DNA from: Misgurnus anguillicaudatus
Lineage: Eukaryota > Chordata > Actinopteri > Cypriniformes > Cobitidae
Assembly (NCBI RefSeq): GCF_027580225.2
Contig: NW_027395277.1
Coordinates: forward strand, 1,860,001-1,924,000
DNA length: 64,000 nucleotides
Direction: 5' to 3'
The notes beneath the pieces are model-generated. The model ran no database searches and was not told where the DNA came from. It saw only the letters and a program-made list of their open reading frames with translations. Both the position numbers and the translations under genes were made by a program. Below, piece by piece: positions 46,716-59,859 of this stretch. How positions within the stretch are numbered: position 1 is the first letter of the stretch; each line of letters starts with the position of its first letter.

Positions 46716-47190
46716 CAGCGAACAGACTCGCATTGCTCTTACCGTGAGCTTTGAGGATGTTGTATTTAATATTCCCAGTCTAATAGAGATGATGTGAACC
46801 TTAGGGGCTGGAATTAGTAGCAAAACCCCACAACTTCCTGACTGCTTCATTTAATTCTCTTAAGGCCCTTTGTACGGCCTGGCCGAGCACAAAGAGCTCC
46901 TATTGCTACAAGTTTGGCATCTTTCAGATCAAAACACTGCGGTTTGAAAATGAACCCGAGGGGCGATTACTTCCCATATTCCCACAAATAGGGCAGCCAG
47001 CCCGCAACATTGTCTCTTCATGTTGGTGAAATGAGTGTTGAATTGCACTTTTGAAGCAGATATTTATATGTTCACCAAAAACAGAGGAAAAGAGATCAGC
47101 AGGTGGGTGTACCTAAACTGGTTAGAGTAAGGACTTTGTCTTTTTAAATGATTTTTCCACATTAGCCCTGCGATAAAGGCCAACTTGTGG
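46716..47190. other. intron 2 sequence, repeat-poor, possible conserved island
   Basis: About 470 bp without recognised repeat between transposon-rich blocks. No coding frame. It would be a sensible place to look for conserved non-coding sequence. Confidence 0.4.
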
Positions 47191-48545
47191 TTTTGGTCCT
47201 ATTAGTTCGAATTGGACTATGCAGGTATGCTACTTGCTAAAAGTTGGCAACCATTAAATTATTGAAAATAATACCATGAAGGAGATTTCAGATATGCATA
47301 AATGTTTTAATATTTCAAGTTTTTAGATATAATGTCAACACTGCAAAAAATGATTTTCAAGAAAAATTCTTAGTATTTTTGTCTTGCTTTCAGTAAAAAG
47401 ATCTAAAAATTCTTAAATAAAGATGCTTTTTCTTGATGAGCAAAACGACACAAGAAAATAAGTCTAGTTTTTAGACCAAAAATATCAAATTTAAGTGATT
47501 TTGTGCAGAAAAAAAATCTGCCAATGGGGTAAGCAAAAAAATCTTGAACATTTTTCTTAAACACCAAATTCAAGAAAAATAAAAAAATACCTTACCCACA
47601 ATGCTTACCCCATTGGCAGATTTTTGTGCTTGTTTTATTCACAAAATCACTTAAATTTTATATTTTTGGTCTAAAACTAGACTTATTTTCTTGGGTCGTT
47701 ATCATCAATAAAAAACATCTTAATTTAAACATTTTTAGATATTTTTACTGAAAACAAGACAAAAATCTAAGAATTTTTTTTCTTGAAAATTCTTTTTTGC
47801 AGTGTTGATGAGCAAAATGACCCAGGAAAATAAATCTAGTTTTTAGACCAAAAATATAAAATTTAAGTGATTTCATGCATAAAACAAGCAAAAAAAAAAA
47901 TCTGCCAATGGGATTTTTGCTTTTTTATGCATAAAATCACTTAAATTTGATATTTTTGGTCTAAAAACTAGACTTATTTTCCTGGGTCGTTTTGCTCATA
48001 AATAAAAAGCATCTTAATTTAATAATTTTTAGATATTTTTAATCAAAGACAAAAAGAAAATAATTTTTTTACTTGAACATCATTTTTTGCAGTGTATATA
48101 ACGTATTTATTTCACAAACACCTAAAATGATGTGGTAACTGACCTAGAAATACTTTGACTATAAGCCAAATTAATTGTAAAAAATTAACAACTTTGGAAG
48201 TCTCTCAACAAGTGACAACAACATCAACCAATAACAACATTAATTTCAATGCCATTTGTATAAAAAAATAAACATTTACGGTTTTAGGGAACCTTTGGAT
48301 TCAAAAATATTTATTGAAGGAGAAAATCTTGGGGCGATTCACACTGATGCAGTTCAGCCATTTTGGATAGTCGAAATGCATCAGTGTGCAGTGTTTTAGT
48401 TTAGATTTTAAATGTTTCTAAAGTAAGCAATGTTTAAATAAAGGCTTTTTAATATTTTGGAAGCAGAAAATGTGCCTTGGATCCTTATTTATTATATTAA
48501 ATATTTATTGAATATTCAGTAGATGAATATCTCAAAAGAACTTGA
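47191..48545. repeat. second copy of the duplicated intron block
   Basis: GTCCTATTAGTTCGAATTGG and GACTATGCAGGTATGCTACT at 47206 match 44334. Further on, CACCTAAAATGATGTGGTA (48118), GTGACAACAACATC and GGTTTTAGGGAACCTTTGGA (48281) match 45018-45110. The CACTGC MITEs at 47339-48094 are present only in this copy. Confidence 0.65.
47339..48094. mobile_element. CACTGC-family MITEs, one full copy and one adjoining 5'-truncated copy
   Basis: The first copy runs from CACTGCAAAAAATGATTTTC (47339) to TTTTTTGCAGTG (47804). A second begins mid-element at TTGATGAGCAAAATGACCCA (47805) and ends GCAGTG at 48094. Both are palindromic. Confidence 0.8.
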
Positions 48546-48597
48546 TTAAATTGTGTTATGTTGGGTGCAAAAGTGTGATGGCCTTGTTGTTCATCAG

Positions 48598-48805
48598 GTG
48601 ACCTGGTGTCACGGGCCATGCACCACATGCAGCGTCTAAGTTCTGTCCGTCACGGTCTCAGTCCGGCTCGCCACGCCCGCCAGCAACCCGTCTCCTGGTC
48701 TCCGGATGCCCTCCACACACTCTATTACTTCCTGCGATGCCCTCAGATGGAGTCTATGGAGAACCCCAACCTGGATCCACCCAGGATGGCCCTGAGCAAA
48801 GAAAG
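48598..48805 (+). CDS. abtb2: abtb2 exon 3 (residues 336-404)
   Basis: The acceptor is TCATCAG at 48597. The first two bases complete the Ser codon from exon 2. The exon encodes [18 protein letters not shown], then [18 protein letters not shown] and [14 protein letters not shown], all hallmark ABTB2 segments leading into the second histone-fold-like region. It ends GAAAG before GTGAGA with two bases of an Arg codon (phase 2). Length 208 bp. Confidence 0.95.
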
Positions 48806-49383
48806 GTGAGACTCATTACTTAACCCCCTCCCATTAATCTAGTCTACAATCCACACAGTGAGGCCTGAACTAATTAACACCCCTTAACCCCTAATGGCCC
48901 ATTGATATGCAAGTGAAATCCAACAGCCTGAAGGAACATCTAAGCTGGTAATAATACAGTAGAAGTGAAAGGCTCCTAAAACCTCTTTCCCATCTGCTGC
49001 GTTCTGGAAGTTCATTATATTTCGTTTGTTTTAGGAATGGGTGATTATCTGTCCTGTTTCGCTTTGAGGAAGTCCTCAGGGCACCTGCATTACTGGAAGT
49101 TAATAAGATGATTTACCTATGGCAAGGTTGAGTTACCGTGTGATGACTCTAGTCGTGAATCAGTTTTTTTCTTTAGTTTATTGAAATGAACCATCTGAAC
49201 AAAGCAATTTGCTAAATGAGTTGGCTTTCCGAATGCTACTTGGCACAATATAATATTATATAAAGAACAGGGTTTTTATTCTCCACTACTTTGAAGAATC
49301 TTAAATATAAGTTATTCACTGGAAACATAATGTTTACACAATTTTACATTTACGATCTGGTAGATGCTTTAAACAATCCTTTC
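48806..49383. other. start of abtb2 intron 3
   Basis: Intron 3 spans 48806-59018. No repeat or exon recognised in this stretch. Confidence 0.5.
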
Positions 49384-50515
49384 AGAAAACGCAATTATGC
49401 GATCGCATGATTCAATGCATAATCAGCCAAAGTCTGCATATTTATGCGGGGGCTGCAATACGCCGCACTTTCGCCACATAAATTGAAGATTTCCGTGCGC
49501 AAAATATGACTTCATAATCCCAGCATTTTCGTAGCAAAAAGTCACAAATATCTTAGCAGAAAGTTAAAATTTTTTTGCATTTACTTCACACATGTGCAGC
49601 CATGTCTCCTGTTGTTTTAGAGCGCCTGGGATTTTCCGCGCTCGGCTTAATGGCATCAGTTTTAAGAAGGTTGCTGTCATGACAGTGTTGCCCTTGCTTC
49701 TTTTTTTGTCCATTAATCAAGTGACTTGTCATAAATGAGTAAAAAATTACAAATAAAATAAATGAGTAAACTACTGGCCCGCCCCCCGTTACTATCGCGT
49801 ATCGGCGATCTCACAGGCTGACGATAGGACGATCTCAAAATGGGCCATATTGTCCCAACACTAGTACGGCTTGCTTGGAACTTCAATCAAGGTACAAAAA
49901 AAATATTAGGTACTAAGTACTGTACACAGTGGAAACCCCCCCAAAAGTGAGCCGTGCCGAGCTGGACCATGCAATGGAAAAACGCCACATGTGTTCCCTG
50001 GGGATCGAACGCATGAGTTTTTGCAGTGCTTGACCCATTGACAGTCCCTCCAGAAAAACGCGATTATGCGATCGCATGATTCAATGCATAATCAGCCAAA
50101 GTCTGCATATTTATGCGGGAGCAGCATTTTTCAAATACGTCACACTTTGGCCCCAAAAATTGCAGATTTCTGCGCATACGGGGCTTGCATTTTCGTAGTA
50201 AAAAGTCATATATATCTTAGCAGAAAGTTGAAAAATGTTGCATTTACTTTACACAAGCGCAGCCATGTCTACTGTTGCTATGGGGACGTTTTAAAGTGAC
50301 GCAATTACGCGACATGAACATCATTGAAAAGCTGCAAACCCCAACCGCAGTTTTTGCAAGTTCACACAATTTTTGCAAGTTTACGCAATTTCATTGCATA
50401 AAATTGCATAAATATCCCGCATATTCCATCAGATTTTTTAAGAAAATGTGTCGCAAGGTCAAAGATTTTTGCTCGCAACAATCACAAAATAACTAGAAGT
50501 ACTGCATTGAGGTAC
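49384..50515. repeat. two copies of a GCGATCGCATGATTCAATGC repeat
   Basis: AATTATGCGATCGCATGATT with CAATGCATAATCAGCCAAAG and TCTGCATATTTATGCGGG begins at 49390 and again at 50060, about 670 bp apart. The second copy runs on to GCATAAATATCCCGCATATT and AACAATCACAAAATAACT. Related pieces occur at 52911-54200. It looks like a MITE; the ORFs across it are not real. Confidence 0.65.
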
Positions 50516-50587
50516 AAGAATAATTTTCAAAACATCCAAGCTGTAGTTACTGAAAAATGAACTTTATTTAGTTGCATTCTCAAAACT

Positions 50588-50710
50588 GTCTTAGCATCAC
50601 AACCTCATTCAACTGGGTTAAATTCCCAGGGAAAATACATACTGATAAAGTCAGTGATGCACAATAAGTCACTTTGATAAAAGCGTCGGCCAAATGCGTA
50701 AATGTAAACA
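50588..50710 (+). repeat. SINE fragment with cyprinid-type tail
   Basis: TGGGTTAAATTCCCAGGG resembles a box B remnant, and TAAGTCACTTTGATAAAAGC with GTCGGCCAAATGCGTAAATG matches the 3' cassette shared by DANA/HE1-type SINEs. A second tail copy lies at 51727-51775. Confidence 0.6.
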
Positions 50711-52036
50711 TTTCGAACTAATAGTAGACATTTTTATGCATTAAACGTTTTTTTGAACAGTATAAGATGTTTTATTAAGTTTAAAAACCAACTATAAGTG
50801 AAGCTTTTTGCAACCACAAGCAAAACCAGGCCAAAACTTATAATCGGGCGCCCAAATCTCTCCTCAGATTCCTCTTTAATAGCCTACAGGTCACACAGGT
50901 ACAACATCATCTGGAAGAGATATGCTTCTCTGCCTCCAAACACTAAGTGAATCCAGTCCTTTGCAGACTCTGATGTTCATTGTCGATTGCAGAGCAAAAC
51001 TTTGCCCAGATTGTGTATTCACACACTGTATTGTGTGATGTATACGGGCAGTCTTGTTATTGGCTACAGCTGTTCCACTTATGGAAGACCTAACAAAGTT
51101 AAAGTGGAAAACGACAATGACGCCCTGCTACCAACTCCTGGACTCTTCTTTCGTCATTGTGCCTAAAAAAAATTTGTGTGTGTGTGTGTGTGTGTGTGGT
51201 AGAGCAGAATGGGGTACAGGTTGTACCTTACATCTGGCAGTAATAACGGTAACGGGCTCAATTATTATTCAACACGCCTCCTATTGAAAAGTCTATAAAA
51301 CCTTTGTTTGAAATGAAACCACAATGGGGTACAAGCGTAATGTGTGGTCCTAACAGAGGCCCGTAAATGTAAAGGGGGCGTTACGGATGTAGGAGTCTGG
51401 CTATCTTAGTTTAGTAGGAAATGCTGATTTATGAAGGCCGTGGACAGGTTGTGTATCGCGTATTGAATGGGTGGAGAAAGAGGGAGGAAAAGGTCGAGGA
51501 GGTGAAGGGGAGTGATGGGTGTTAAGTGGACACACATCAAGGGACACTGTAAGATGAGAGGTTTGAAAATTCACTGACCCCAGATCACAAAGGAAAAGAT
51601 GTGTCCATGCAGAACAGCTACTTAGGGAGTATGAGTACTAGTTTGCATACTTCTATTACATATAAAAAGTACACTGCACTGCTGATGGTAAAGTACTTAC
51701 AAGCTGAGACAAAATGTTCTCTCATTTATAAGTCACTTTGGATAAAAGCATCTGCTAAATGAATAAATTTAAATGTAGTATCATGTCACAAATTTTCACA
51801 TCTTGTGTAGCACGAAATTGTGGGTAATATAAGCCCAAGTATGCCATCCAGACATTTTGACAAATTCTTTATGATTCTTTTTAATTACTTGTATAAACCA
51901 AGTGTTAAAATCCCTTGTGATACCAGTTCCATGGCATTTCAATGGCACAGATGTATACAACTGAAGACAATCAGATTCCTATTTTTAGCCAATTATTTGA
52001 GCCGTAAATGTGACTGATGAATCTGTTTTAGCTCTC
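50711..52036. other. intron 3 sequence with a GT microsatellite and SINE tail
   Basis: A TG run covers 51175-51198. A SINE tail (TAAGTCACTTTGGATAAAAG) lies at 51730. No coding exon recognised; the frames at 51054-51287 and 51820-52017 have no domain. Confidence 0.5.
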
Positions 52037-52620
52037 TAATGGTGCGTTCACACCACACAAGAATTAAGCTTTAAGCGCAAATGATTTACATTTTAAGTCA
52101 ATGCAAAGACGAGATAGACATCCTGCAGTGCGATTCGCGCAAATGACGCTTTTAACGCGCCGCAAATTGAGCGTTTCGGGCGAGTTGAAAAATTCGAGCT
52201 TTGGTGGATATTCGTGCCATGTTAACCAATCAGGAGCTTGCTCTATTAGTGATGTGATGATGACGTAGCAAGCAGAAGCAGAAATAAAAAACAACAATGG
52301 AGGACAAAATCATCGTCGCTGTATGTGGACACCCAGAGTCGTGCGACAAATCTTCGTACTTTTATAGAAACAGGAACAAAAAGGATCTTGGTTGGAAAAA
52401 AGTGAGTGAGGAGGTCAGACAATGTAGTAAGTTGTAAAAATGCTCTTTACTCAATTTGAGCTATACATTTACATATTGAGAGTGCAAGCTAGCTAAAACC
52501 GCCAAATTGAGCGTACTGTATTCGCATCTAAATTTCGCGCGCAAATGAAGCGAGTTAACTCAAAATGTTCAATAGCCCGATTTATTCGCTTCATTTGCGT
52601 CTGGTGTGAACGTACAGTAA
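52037..52620 (+). mobile_element. PIF/Harbinger-like element with TAA target duplication
   Basis: The element spans 52040-52617 with ends TGGTGCGTTCACACCA and, inverted, CTGTACGTTCACACCAG, flanked by TAA on each side (52037-52039, 52618-52620). A 3-bp TWA duplication fits PIF/Harbinger. It contains a MADF-domain remnant, the kind of second protein that accompanies Harbinger transposases, but no transposase. Confidence 0.7.
52297..52437 (+). pseudogene. truncated MADF-domain ORF (46 codons) inside a Harbinger-like element
   Basis: The frame starts MEDKIIVAVCGHP and continues SSYFYRNRNKKDLGWKKVSE EV. This fits the MADF pattern: hydrophobic N-terminal helix, a conserved Pro, then Tyr-Arg, basic residues, and Trp before a final helix. 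MADF (Myb/SANT-related) proteins bind DNA, and Harbinger elements use such a partner for nuclear import and end binding. A stop follows at 52435, just after a GTAAGT-type donor at 52428, so either an intron began here or the gene was cut by internal deletion. It is one exon at most and not functional alone. Confidence 0.6.
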
Positions 52621-52875
52621 TAATTACTATAAAATAATAGATTTTCAATTATTTATAGTTAATGTTATGTATATTTAACATACTTGACTCAGTTTTGGAT
52701 CACCACTGACTGCCATCGTATTTTTATTTCCTACTTTGGAAGTCAATGGTGCTGTACAGTTCATACGGTTGATAGTGCTAATATACCACCTAAGACAAAT
52801 TTTATACACAAATAGCATTATGAATATAATGGTTCGATAAAAAAACGAAAATAGTTTTTAGAGATGCTAAACTGC

Positions 52876-52907
<32 letters not shown>

Positions 52908-52910
52908 TTT

Positions 52911-54200
52911 CTTATGTACTACTTATGCATTTTTTTCAAATACTCCGCACTTTTGCAGCATAAATTCCATAAATTGCAGATTTCATAAAACAAGCAAAAA
53001 ATCTGCCAATGGGGTAAGCAAAAAATCTTGAACATTTTACTAAATTCAAGAAAAATTCAAGAATTTTTATTTATTTTTACTGAAAACAAGACAAAAAATA
53101 CTAAGAACATTTTCTTTTCTTTTTTTTGCAGTGCACAATTTCATCGCATAAAATTGCATAAATATCCCGCATATTCCATCGCATTTTTAAGAAAAGTTTC
53201 TTATGTACTACTTATGCATTTTTTTTCCAAATACGCTGCACTTTTGCAGCATAAATTGCAGATTTCTGTGCGCAAAATATGCGGGGCCTGCATGATTTCA
53301 TAATCCCCACATTTTCGTAGCAAAAATCACATACACTGCAAAAAATGATTTTCAAGAAAAATAATATTTAGTATTTTTGTCTTGTTTTCAGTAAAAGTAT
53401 CTAAAAATCCTTAAATTAAGATGCTTTTTCTTAATAAGCAAAACGACCAAAGAAAATAAGTCTAGTTTTTAGACCAAAAATATCCAATTTAAGTGATTTT
53501 GTGCATAAAACAAGCAAAATATCTGCCAATGGGGTAAGCAACAAATCTTGAACATTTTTCTTGAACACTAAATTCAAGAAAAATTCAGTTTTACTGAAAA
53601 CAAGACAAAAAATACTAAGAACATTTTTTATGCATAAAATTGCATAAATATCCTGCATATTCCATCGCATTTTTAAGAAAAGCTTCTTATGTACTACTTA
53701 TGCATTTTTTTCCAAATACGCTGCACTTTTGCAGCATAAATTGCAGATTTCTGTGCGCAAAATATGCAGGGCCTGCATGATTTCATAATCCCCACATTTT
53801 CGTAGCAAAAATCACATACACTGCAAAAAATGATTTTCAAGAAAAATAATATTTAGTATTTTTGTCTTGTTTTCAGTAAAAGTATCTAAAAATCCTTAAA
53901 TTAAGATGCTTTTTCTTGATGAGCAAAACGACCCAAGAAAATAAGTCTAGTTTTAAGACCAAAAATATCAAATTTAAGTGATTTTGTGCATAAAACAAGC
54001 AAAATATCTGCCAATGGGGTAAGCAAAAAATCTTGAAAATTTTTCTTAAACACTAAATTCAAGAAAATATTTTTTTTTTACTGAAAACAAGACAAAAAAT
54101 ACTAAGACATTTTTTTATGCATAAAATTGCATAAATATCCCGCATATTCCATCGCATTTTTTAAGAAAAGTTCAAGAATTTTTGCCCACAACAATCACAA
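52911..54200. repeat. approximately 485-bp composite tandem repeat made of two MITE families
   Basis: CTTATGTACTACTTATGCAT recurs near 52911, 53200 and 53687; CACTGCAAAAAATGATTTTC recurs at 53334 and 53819, a 485-bp period. Each unit joins a piece of the GCATAAATATCCCGCATATT repeat to a CACTGC-family copy. The first unit is shortened by about 200 bp. A TA microsatellite (52875-52902) lies at the left edge. Units differ by few substitutions. Confidence 0.85.
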
Positions 54201-54233
54201 AAAAACTCTCTGGAACTTTCTGGAAGGACTGTC

Positions 54234-54656
54234 TTAAAGGGAACATATCATGAAAATCTGACTTTTTCCATGTTTAAGTGCTATAATTCGGTCCCCAGTG
54301 TTTAGGAAATGTGAAAACAGTCAACCTAGTAACTTTGCTAAACCATTCTCTGCAAGCATGTGAAAAAATAGCTCATTGAATTTTGACTCCCCTTGTGATG
54401 TCAGAAGGGGATAATACCACCCCTTAATCTGCACTATCCAATCACGGCACTGCCATTTAGTGTATACATAAACTCATTTGCATTTTAAAGGGATACACCC
54501 AAAAACGGCACATTTTTGCTCACACCTACAAAGTGGCAATTTTGACATGCTATAATAAATTATCTATATGGTATTTTGAGCTAAAACATGCACATTCTGG
54601 GGACACCAAATGTTTATTTTACATCTTAAAAAAGTCTTGTGAAATGTCCCCTTTAA
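54234..54656. mobile_element. TTAA-bounded MITE (AGGGAACATATCATG ends), uninterrupted copy
   Basis: TTAA at 54234 and at 54653 flank AGGGAACATATCATGAAAAT and GTCTTGTGAAATGTCCCCT. Reference copy for the interrupted element at 37569. Confidence 0.8.
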
Positions 54657-56483
54657 AGATACTGGTGAAATTCAATTAAAAGTCAGTAGTAGTATGAAGG
54701 ATAGAAAGTAATTTGATAAAAATTTTACTATATAAACACGAGACAAATACACAAAATAACGCTCACATTTAATGAAAACAAAAAGGCAGAATTAATCATC
54801 ATCTTCTGCCAAACCACTAGAAATTCCTGGCATGAAAGCCACAAGGTTTAAGATGCAGTCGCCTGCCGGGTGGCTCTGGTATTTGTATCCGACTCAGAGA
54901 CGTCTTTCAGTCTTCTATACGTTTATAGCAAGGAAACTGGCGGTGTGGTCTCAGCAGTATGGTCTGAATCACAGTTACACATCTCAAGCATAATCGAGTC
55001 ATGTTAAAGGCCTTTAACACGTGTGTAAATGTCTGTGCACGCTAGTCCGCCCAATTAGCCCAAAGCGCTATTCGGTTTCCACAAGCCCTGATTAGCCGAG
55101 CTTTGATGTGGGTTGAAATAGAGCTCGGGTTTCGGGTCGAAGGCCACCGAGTGAACTTGAGCCTTCGAATCAGAAGCGGGGGTCATTGTGAAGCGCGACC
55201 CAGAGGCCAAACGAACAAGAGACGCGAACGGGCATTCGCTTTTTACTAGCGACGATGGAACAAAGCCAGGGTTGTGAAAATGTCGAAGGGCTTAAATTTC
55301 ATGTCAGTTTTGTTTTCATATAAGAGCAGGTCAGAGGAGTGGACCATCCATCAAAAGTTGCTGTTTGTGTGTGACTGAAAGCGTGGCGGGTGTTTTAAGC
55401 TAGCATGCTAAATGAGCTATAACCATCTTAGCTTGTGGGTCAAAAAGCTTTTGAGAAATCAATATTTTCCTTTTAGCGGTGAAAAAAGCTAGCAGGCAAA
55501 GTCTCAAGTATGTGTAACCTATATACGTTTCAATATTTTGGGATGATAATAATTACAGTTGGCTATTAAAAAAATCAAAACAATTTTTATGGTTCTGTTT
55601 CTGTTTAGTACATATGTGTATATAAAGTGTACACTTATTAGTTTGCATACAGTAAGCTTCTTAACATAATCCACCCCTCATCGTCATGCAATACGTTAGC
55701 CTTGACGGCATCGCATGGAAAATTCCACTGACCAATGCAGTAGGCAACTAAGTGTACTCTTAGAAATTGTTTTAGAGAAAGTATGCGGTCTTGAAGTGCG
55801 TTTCTCATTCATTTGTCTCAATCAAAACTGTTTCCTCGACCAGACCTCCCCCCACTTTCCTGTGAAGTTCTTTCCTTACACAGATTAATGTTGAGCTTTT
55901 TAAAACCACAAGTTCAACAAATGCTACTTAAACCTCTTACGTTTTTTTATTTACAAGAATTACGCAGCTCCTGGCTGGCACGAACACAGCTCTGTTTTTG
56001 ATTTTTGTTCGTGGCTTTGTTCAGACAGGCAGAAAAATCTGATTTTATGGCTTATCCAACTTAAACATGTTCAGTTGTTTTGTAGTCTGCACGGCGAAAG
56101 AAATCAAAACGAAAACATCCTTTCGTTAAACAGATAAATAAATTAATAAATTAATTCTATAAGTACAAAAATGCACAAGTGATCCTGATCAATATTACAC
56201 GCACACTTGAGTTTTCTGGTGGTATTAAACATTTGTACTCAAGGGGGCGACAGAATTTCAAAAGATGATTTATTCATGTAGGTAGCAAGTAAATTGCTAT
56301 AAACAAAGCTAACACAAGTTGCTAAAAATAAAATAAATTACGTAACATTTCCCTCAAAAACATGTCAAAAAAGAATCAGTTCGATAACTATAGATCACGC
56401 TAGTTCACAGTTTACGCAAATGTTCGCTATAGCACCTCTAGTGGCCGAGCTGAGAATTTGCGACATATTTGTACGTATATTGC
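54657..56483. other. intron 3 sequence, repeat-poor
   Basis: No repeat or exon recognised. The stretch 55010-55220 is GC-richer with TTAGCCC, CCTGATTAGCCGAG and AATTAGCCC motifs and might be conserved non-coding sequence. The 62-codon frame at 55813-56001 has no recognised domain. Confidence 0.4.
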
Positions 56484-57006
56484 TTAAAGGTGGGGTGCAT
56501 GATCTCTGAAAGCCAATGTTGATATTTGAAATCACCTAAACAAACACGCCCCTATCCCAATAGAATCTGGACCTTCTTTTGATAGACCCGCCCCACACAT
56601 ACGCAACCCAGGAAAGATGTCGGTTACGATACATTCACACGGGGCGTAAGCGTTAATGCTTCCCATTCACTTTTAATTGTGATGTCATGCGTTGCCCAAC
56701 TGAATTGTGGATCCGTCGGCGCTGACGGCAGAAGTTGAACATTTCTTAACTTTTTAAGCGGCAACGCATGCGTCAGCCAATCAGATCGCTTTATGCAAAT
56801 AACCTAGGCAGAGCCAGCCAATTACGTGTATGGAAGACCGGAGCACTGTGATTGGCTGTTGGCCACACTTCAGACAAGCCTTCCATCAAGCGTTAACGCT
56901 TTCGCCCTGAATATACCATTAGTAGACACGCCCCTTACTGCTGATTGGCTACAACTGTGTTTTGGTAGTCGGCCCGACTTTCAGAAATCGTGCACTCCAC
57001 CTTTAA
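56484..57006. mobile_element. TTAA-bounded MITE carrying a nested TTA-flanked insertion
   Basis: TTAA at 56484-56487 and 57003-57006 bound AGGTGGGGTGCATGATCTCT and TCGTGCACTCCACCT. Alignment to 12050-12297 shows a 302-bp insert at 56627-56928 flanked by TTA on both sides (56624-56626, 56929-56931). The insert's ends GGGCGTAAGCGTTAATGCTT and AAGCGTTAACGCTTTCGCCC are inverted. A TTA duplication suggests a Harbinger-type insertion. Confidence 0.8.
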
Positions 57007-57126
57007 ATATATTTTAATCTATAGGCTAAATAACTTCGAATTGGACGCAACATCTTAATCTTTCCTCAATACTTAAAAATAAAGTTAAATCAAATAAAAT
57101 TTGTATTTATTATAATTAAAGTTCTA

Positions 57127-57742
57127 TATAGACGGTTTCATCGGACGCACGTGCAGTGACGCGATTACGTGTCTGGTCGGAACTTTACTTCCCGTTTCTG
57201 TTTGTTTAATGGTCTGACTAGTTGCTAAACTAAACTCTTGGACAAATATCTCGTTGAAAATAACAAATGTTTTGGTTTCCTCGGTAATCTACGTGTTGTT
57301 TATTTAGCTTGTTATATATAGATATGGACTTTGTTTTTAAAATGACTTTTTTGTTGTCTTCGCGGAGTTTACGGGAAGTGTTTTCCAGAAAGCCGCTTGT
57401 TTATGTTGTTACTACTAAAACCGTCTATAACCGTCTATAGACGGTTTCATCGGACCCACATGCGCTGACGCGATACATGTCTGGATCCGAACTTTACTTC
57501 CGGTAAAAAAAAATTTTAATGGTCTGACTAGTTGCTAAACTGATCTCTTGAACAAATGCCTCGTCGAAAATAACAAATGTTTTGGTTTCCTATGTAATCT
57601 ATGTGTTGTTTTTTTGCTTGTTATATAAATAAACTACTTTAAAAGGACTTTGTTGTTATTTATTCTTAGCGGAGTTTACCGAAAGTTACGTGCGGACCAC
57701 GACAGCCGCTTGTTTATGTTGTTACTACTGAAACCGTCTATA
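57127..57742. mobile_element. two head-to-tail copies of the TATAGACGG MITE
   Basis: Copy one runs 57127 to about 57439, copy two 57436-57742. Both start TATAGACGGTTTCATCGGAC and end AAACCGTCTATA. They share the junction ACCGTCTATAACCGTCTATA GACGG. The second copy is closer to the element at 29528 than to its neighbour. Confidence 0.85.
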
Positions 57743-59172
<1,430 letters not shown>

Positions 59173-59388
59173 TAAGAATCTTTGAAACGGCACACGAAAA
59201 GCAAGAAAATCGTAGGGGGACGGAGTAATTTTTTTTACTTGGGTGGTAACCATATAGCAACTACAGTAAATGTTGTAGCAAAAGTCTAGTAGATTAATTT
59301 TACAGTCTTTTTTACACATTAAAGGTAATAATTATAGTAGTAGAGTTTATTTATGCTTAACAACATGTAAATAATCCCAAACCAAACA

Positions 59389-59740
59389 TTAAAGGAAAAC
59401 AGTTTTTCAATATTTTACTATGTTCTTACCTCAACTTAGATGAATTAATACATACCTATCTTTTTCAATGCGTGCACTTTTAATCTTTGTACAGCTCCTC
59501 GTGAATGTGTTAGCATTTAGCCTAGCCCCATTTATTCCTATGGATCCAAACAGGGATGAATTTAGAAGCCACCAAACATTTCCATGTTTTCACTATTTAA
59601 AGACTGTTACATAAGTAGTTACACGAGTAAGTATGGTGGCACAAAATAAAACTTTTGTTTGGAGCCATAAGAATGAATGGGGCTAGGCTAAATGCTAACA
59701 CATATTGCATATATTGAAAAACAGTGGTGTTTTCCTTTAA
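59389..59740. mobile_element. TTAA-bounded MITE (AGGAAAACAGTTTTTCAATA ends)
   Basis: TTAA at 59389 and 59737 flank AGGAAAACAGTTTTTCAATA and TATTGAAAAACAGTGGTGTT. The arms also share TGTGTTAGCATTTAGCCTAG and its complement. It lies in intron 4 (59172-60601). Confidence 0.75.
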
Positions 59741-59859
59741 TCCTATAGTAAGTTGTTAATAATTTTCGATAGTTAAATGTATAATTACTGTAACAAGGAT
59801 ATCTTAAAATAAAGCCGAAATATATTAAAAAAATATTTCCTAAAGGCCCAAGTATACTT

